A DNA stretch of 64,000 nucleotides from Ruegeria arenilitoris. GTDB taxonomy: Bacteria; Pseudomonadota; Alphaproteobacteria; Rhodobacterales; Rhodobacteraceae. Below are positions 61,271 through 64,000 of this stretch, piece by piece (the stretch's first letter is position 1; each line of letters starts with the position of its first letter). The stretch lies in the NCBI RefSeq assembly GCF_013030985.1, contig NZ_WPYP01000001.1, positions 434,001 to 498,000 of the forward strand, written 5' to 3'. The position numbers and the translations under genes were made by a program. The notes below the pieces were generated by a model, which did no database searches, was not told where the DNA came from, and saw nothing but the letters and a program-made list of their open reading frames with translations.

Positions 61271-62412
61271 AAACCGCGCCAGATCCAGCCGCCGCCAAAG
61301 ATGCGGCTGCCTTCCGAAGCATAAAACACACAGGCCTGACCCGGGGAAACGCCTTCCTCGGGTGTCAGCAGTTCGACCTCGGCCGTTGTGGCGGACAGAG
61401 GGCGAATGATCGCCTCGCGCGGCGGGCGGGTTGAACGGACCTTGACCGTCACATGCCATTCATCACGCGAGGTGAAAGGCTCATCACCCAGCCAGTTGAT
61501 CTCTCGTACCGGAATGGTGCGCGTGGCAAGCATTTCCTTGGGGCCGACAACCACCTGTTTTTTGTCCACGTCCAGCTTGACCACATAAAGTGGCTCGCTC
61601 AGGCCACCGATGCCCAGCCCGCGTCGTTGTCCGATCGTGTAGTGGATGACGCCGTTGTGCTGTGCCAGTACGCGGCCATCGGCATGCACGATCTCACCGG
61701 GTTCCGCAGCACCAGGGCGCAGTTTCTCGATCACACTGGCATAGTTGCCATCGGGTACAAAGCAGATGTCCTGACTGTCGGGCTTGTCGGCCACGGCCAG
61801 CCCGTATTGCGCGGCCATCTCGCGGGTGGCGTCTTTTGAGGGCAGGTGACCCAGAGGGAACCGCAGAAAGTCCAACTGCTCGGGCGTGGTCGAGAACAGG
61901 AAGTAGGACTGATCCCGGTTCGCATCCTCGGCGCTGTGCAGCTCGGGCCCGTTCGGTCCCATCTTGCGCTGGATATAGTGACCAGTTGCCATGCAGTCGG
62001 CTTCAAGATCCTTGGCAGTTTCCAGCAGGTCCTTGAATTTCACCCGTTCGTTGCAGCGGATACAGGGGACCGGGGTCGCTCCTGCCAGATAGCTGTCGGC
62101 GAACTCGTCGATCACTGCGTCCTTGAAAATGTTTTCGTAGTCCAGAACGTAGTGCGGGAACCCGCGTTCCTCGGCCACGCGGCGCGCGTCATGAATGTCG
62201 ATCCCCGCGCAACAGGCGCCTTTCTTGGCCAAGGCAGCCCCGTGGTCGTACAGTTGCAGCGTCACGCCCACCACGTCATAGCCTTCATCAGCCAGATGGG
62301 CGGCGACAACGGAACTGTCCACGCCGCCGGACATGGCCACAACAACCCGCGTTTCCGACGGGGGTTTGGCAAAGCCGAGCGAGTTCAGCGGTGTCTCGGT
62401 ATCGAGGGCCAT
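61267..62412 (-). CDS. mnmA: tRNA-specific 2-thiouridylase MnmA
   Basis: The 381-residue enzyme thiolates U34 of Lys, Glu and Gln tRNAs. It has the PP-loop [10 protein letters not shown], the catalytic cysteines in [14 protein letters not shown] and [11 protein letters not shown], and [12 protein letters not shown]. Sulfur can arrive through TusA-type carriers, one of which is encoded at 31.4 kb. It is divergent from sciP. Confidence 0.96.
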   Translation of the reverse strand: MALDTETPLNSLGFAKPPSETRVVVAMSGGVDSSVVAAHLADEGYDVVGVTLQLYDHGAALAKKGACCAGIDIHDARRVAEERGFPHYVLDYENIFKDAVIDEFADSYLAGATPVPCIRCNERVKFKDLLETAKDLEADCMATGHYIQRKMGPNGPELHSAEDANRDQSYFLFSTTPEQLDFLRFPLGHLPSKDATREMAAQYGLAVADKPDSQDICFVPDGNYASVIEKLRPGAAEPGEIVHADGRVLAQHNGVIHYTIGQRRGLGIGGLSEPLYVVKLDVDKKQVVVGPKEMLATRTIPVREINWLGDEPFTSRDEWHVTVKVRSTRPPREAIIRPLSATTAEVELLTPEEGVSPGQACVFYASEGSRIFGGGWIWRGF

Positions 62413-62541
62413 GACGATTCCAGTGCGGGTTAAGAAAGACCGGCAGAATATAGGAAAATTCTACACACTCTCAAGGGGCGGTTTCACTCTGCATTAAGTA
62501 GGCTGGTGTCAGCTTTGTCGCAGCACGAAGAGGACCGAGAG

Positions 62542-62835
62542 ATGTATTTGCACAAAGTAGAAGGACCAAGGTCGGTAACCCTGCCGGATGGAACGGTTTT
62601 ATCGCGCGCCGACCTGCCGCCCGAGGATACGACCCGCTGGGTCGCCTCGCGCAAGGCAATTGTCGTGCGGGGCGTGATTTACGGCCTGATCACGCTGTCG
62701 GATGCCAAAAAGCGTTATGGGCTGAGTGATGAGGAGTTCAATGCGTGGGTTTTCGCGGTTGCCGAACATGGAACGGACGCTCTGAAAGTCACCGCGCTAA
62801 AAAAATATCGACAACCTATAGGCGAAAGTGAATAA
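62542..62835 (+). CDS. sciP: CtrA inhibitor SciP (DUF1153)
   Basis: The 97-residue helix-turn-helix protein reads VEGPRSVTLPDGTVLSRADLP and then RWVASRKAIVVRGVIYGLIT, the DUF1153/SciP pattern. In Caulobacter SciP binds and limits CtrA-dependent transcription. It lies directly before ctrA, with 83 bases between. ATG 62542 has GAGGACCGAGAG upstream. Confidence 0.92.
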   Translation: MYLHKVEGPRSVTLPDGTVLSRADLPPEDTTRWVASRKAIVVRGVIYGLITLSDAKKRYGLSDEEFNAWVFAVAEHGTDALKVTALKKYRQPIGESE

Positions 62836-62918
62836 ATGATTCAACGGTAACGTCAGATTAACCATTTTTGAGCAGGCTCAATTTGAAATTGGTAAATTGA
62901 CCCGAATTGGAGCAGTAA

Positions 62919-63635
62919 ATGCGTATACTTCTTGTCGAGGATGATCCGACCACGTCGAAAAGCATCGAACTGATGCTGACGCACGCCAACCTCAACGTCT
63001 ATGCAACGGACCTCGGCGAGGAAGGTATCGATCTGGCAAAACTGTATGATTACGATCTGATCCTTCTGGATTTGAATCTGCCAGACATGAACGGACACGA
63101 AGTACTCCGACAGCTACGCATTGCGCGAGTGGAAACACCGATCCTGATCCTGTCAGGTGCAGATGATACGGAAAGCAAGATCAAGGGCTTCGGTTTTGGT
63201 GCTGATGACTACATGACCAAACCGTTCCATCGTGAGGAGTTGGTGGCCCGTATCCACGCCATCATCCGCCGGTCGAAAGGGCACTCGCAATCGATCATCC
63301 GCACCGGACAGGTGGCGGTGAATCTGGATGCCAAAACGGTTGAGGTGGAAGGTAAGGCAGTGCATCTGACCGGCAAGGAATATCAGATGCTCGAACTGCT
63401 GAGCCTGCGCAAGGGCACAACGCTGACCAAAGAGATGTTCCTCAACCACCTCTATGGCGGAATGGATGAGCCCGAGCTGAAGATCATCGACGTGTTTATC
63501 TGCAAACTTCGCAAAAAGCTCAGCAACGCGACCGGTGGCGATAACTATATCGAAACCGTTTGGGGCAGGGGCTATGTCCTGCGCGATCCGCAAAGCAACA
63601 GTGTCGACGAAACCCGGATGGCCGTCGGCGCATGA
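62919..63635 (+). CDS. ctrA: Cell-cycle response regulator CtrA
   Basis: The 238-residue OmpR-type regulator has phospho-acceptor Asp51 in [11 protein letters not shown] and a winged helix with [19 protein letters not shown] and [15 protein letters not shown]. It controls flagella, division and, in Rhodobacteraceae, GTA genes. Its leader carries GAGCAGGCTC and CAATTTGAAATTG palindromes but no clear TTAA-N7-TTAA box. The C-terminus (MAVGA) lacks the plain Ala-Ala of Caulobacter. Confidence 0.97.
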   Translation: MRILLVEDDPTTSKSIELMLTHANLNVYATDLGEEGIDLAKLYDYDLILLDLNLPDMNGHEVLRQLRIARVETPILILSGADDTESKIKGFGFGADDYMTKPFHREELVARIHAIIRRSKGHSQSIIRTGQVAVNLDAKTVEVEGKAVHLTGKEYQMLELLSLRKGTTLTKEMFLNHLYGGMDEPELKIIDVFICKLRKKLSNATGGDNYIETVWGRGYVLRDPQSNSVDETRMAVGA

Positions 63636-63644
63636 TTTGAACAT

Positions 63645-63673
63645 GGTCGCCTGTGGTCCGGGGCGACCTTTTT
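63645..63673 (+). terminator. Intrinsic terminator after ctrA
   Basis: GGTCGCC and GGCGACC form a 7-bp stem around a 10-base loop, followed by five T. Confidence 0.85.
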
Positions 63674-63706
63674 CACTCACTGAACAGCACGACTGGACCT
63701 AACCAT

Positions 63707-63754
63707 GGCCTCGCCCTATCACTGAGGTCCAAGAATACGTGACAGGGCGAGGCC
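63707..63754 (+). promoter_or_regulatory. Long hairpin over the ligA ribosome-binding region, with a six-codon leader ORF
   Basis: GGCCTCGCCCTATCAC (63707-63722) pairs with GTGACAGGGCGAGGCC (63739-63754): 16 positions with one mismatch, 16-base loop. The right arm ends one base before the ligA ATG and holds its only G-rich site. A tiny frame ATG-GCC-TCG-CCC-TAT-CAC-TGA (63705-63725) overlaps the left arm. Confidence 0.6.
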
Positions 63755-64000
63755 ATGAGCAAATTGATTCCGGTATCTGACCTCACAGAGGACGCCGCGC
63801 GGACAGAATTGGCGCAGCTTGCGGAAAAGCTTGCGCGGGCAAATACACTGTATCACGCGGAAGACGCACCAGAGATTTCCGATGCCGACTACGATGCGCT
63901 CAAACTCCGCAATGCCGAGATCGAGGCGCGATTCCCTCATTTGAAACGGGCTGACAGCCCGTCGGATCAGGTGGGTGCGCGACCAGCCGACGGGTTTTCC
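63755..64000 (+). CDS. ligA: NAD-dependent DNA ligase LigA, N-terminal part
   Basis: The gene runs off the window after 82 codons. The visible part starts [20 protein letters not shown] and has the LigA adenylation-domain start: [21 protein letters not shown], then [19 protein letters not shown] and [12 protein letters not shown]. LigA seals nicks in replication and repair. Its start sits immediately after a long hairpin. Confidence 0.92.
   Translation, partial: MSKLIPVSDLTEDAARTELAQLAEKLARANTLYHAEDAPEISDADYDALKLRNAEIEARFPHLKRADSPSDQVGARPADGFS

Noticed and set aside
62836..62918. CtrA self-binding box upstream of ctrA
   Set aside because: A single GATTAACC half-site is present; no second TTAA at the right distance was found.
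1..64000. tRNA genes, rRNA genes, CRISPR arrays, insertion sequences and phage structural genes
   Set aside because: Scanning for T-arm patterns, regular spacer repeats, transposase motifs and terminal repeats gave no support anywhere in the window.

Overview
The window is chromosomal DNA of a marine alphaproteobacterium of the Rhodobacteraceae, most likely the Roseobacter group (Ruegeria-like). The evidence is a DMSP demethylase gene (dmdA) with acuI, a circularly permuted two-piece tmRNA on the minus strand, the CtrA/SciP cell-cycle pair, the F1 ATPase inhibitor zeta subunit, an RNase E with a long acidic insert in its S1 domain, and a GTA-type endolysin/holin pair. Most of the DNA is GC-rich, densely coding core genome. 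No insertion sequence, prophage structural gene, CRISPR array, rRNA or tRNA gene was seen.

Layout. 1-6.2 kb: an MliC-like lysozyme inhibitor, then on the minus strand grxD, two small membrane proteins, bolA, purL and a large MscS channel. 6.3-12.8 kb: a candidate small RNA, a LysR regulator divergent from a fused indolepyruvate ferredoxin oxidoreductase, an acyltransferase and murI. 12.9-18.2 kb: argC and ccmE, a muramidase/holin lysis cassette, then ccmF and ccmH. 18.3-24.3 kb: a PaaG-like crotonase, bmt, the zeta subunit, purC, marC, purS, an alcohol dehydrogenase and purQ. 24.4-27.5 kb: a DctB/DctD-like two-component system whose regulator lacks the GAFTGA loop. 27.5-31.4 kb: a dispersed repeat, a long leader, rne and a low-GC orphan. 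31.4-43.4 kb: tusA, ccdA, a membrane serine hydrolase with a P450, class I aldolase, tag, a TetR locus with two palindromic operators, fumC with two small genes, sspB, chrBA and a SnoaL-like protein. 43.5-43.8 kb: ssrA.

43.9-49.4 kb is the most distinctive part. A GntR regulator (with a DUF4345 gene) faces a tight cluster DUF2182-DUF1326-DinB-dmdA, followed by a repeat and acuI. Two copies of a GTCTGAC site lie between the divergent transcripts. The DUF2182/DUF1326 pair is rich in Met, Cys and His, is uncharacterised, and is here physically tied to DMSP catabolism.

49.5-61.3 kb is the classical envelope/isoprenoid run: frr, uppS, cdsA, dxr, rseP, a 42-residue membrane protein, bamA, skp, fabZ, lpxA, lpxI, lpxB and a small transporter. 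The end holds mnmA (minus), sciP, ctrA and the start of ligA, whose ribosome-binding region lies in a long hairpin.

Functions that connect across the window: purine synthesis (purL, purC, purS, purQ); cytochrome c maturation (ccmE, ccmF, ccmH, ccdA); ssrA tagging and SspB delivery to ClpXP; outer-membrane biogenesis; and CtrA, which in this family also controls GTA production and release, together with the GTA-like lysis genes. Starts were chosen by eye from ribosome-binding sites, overlaps and family N-termini. No database search was run.
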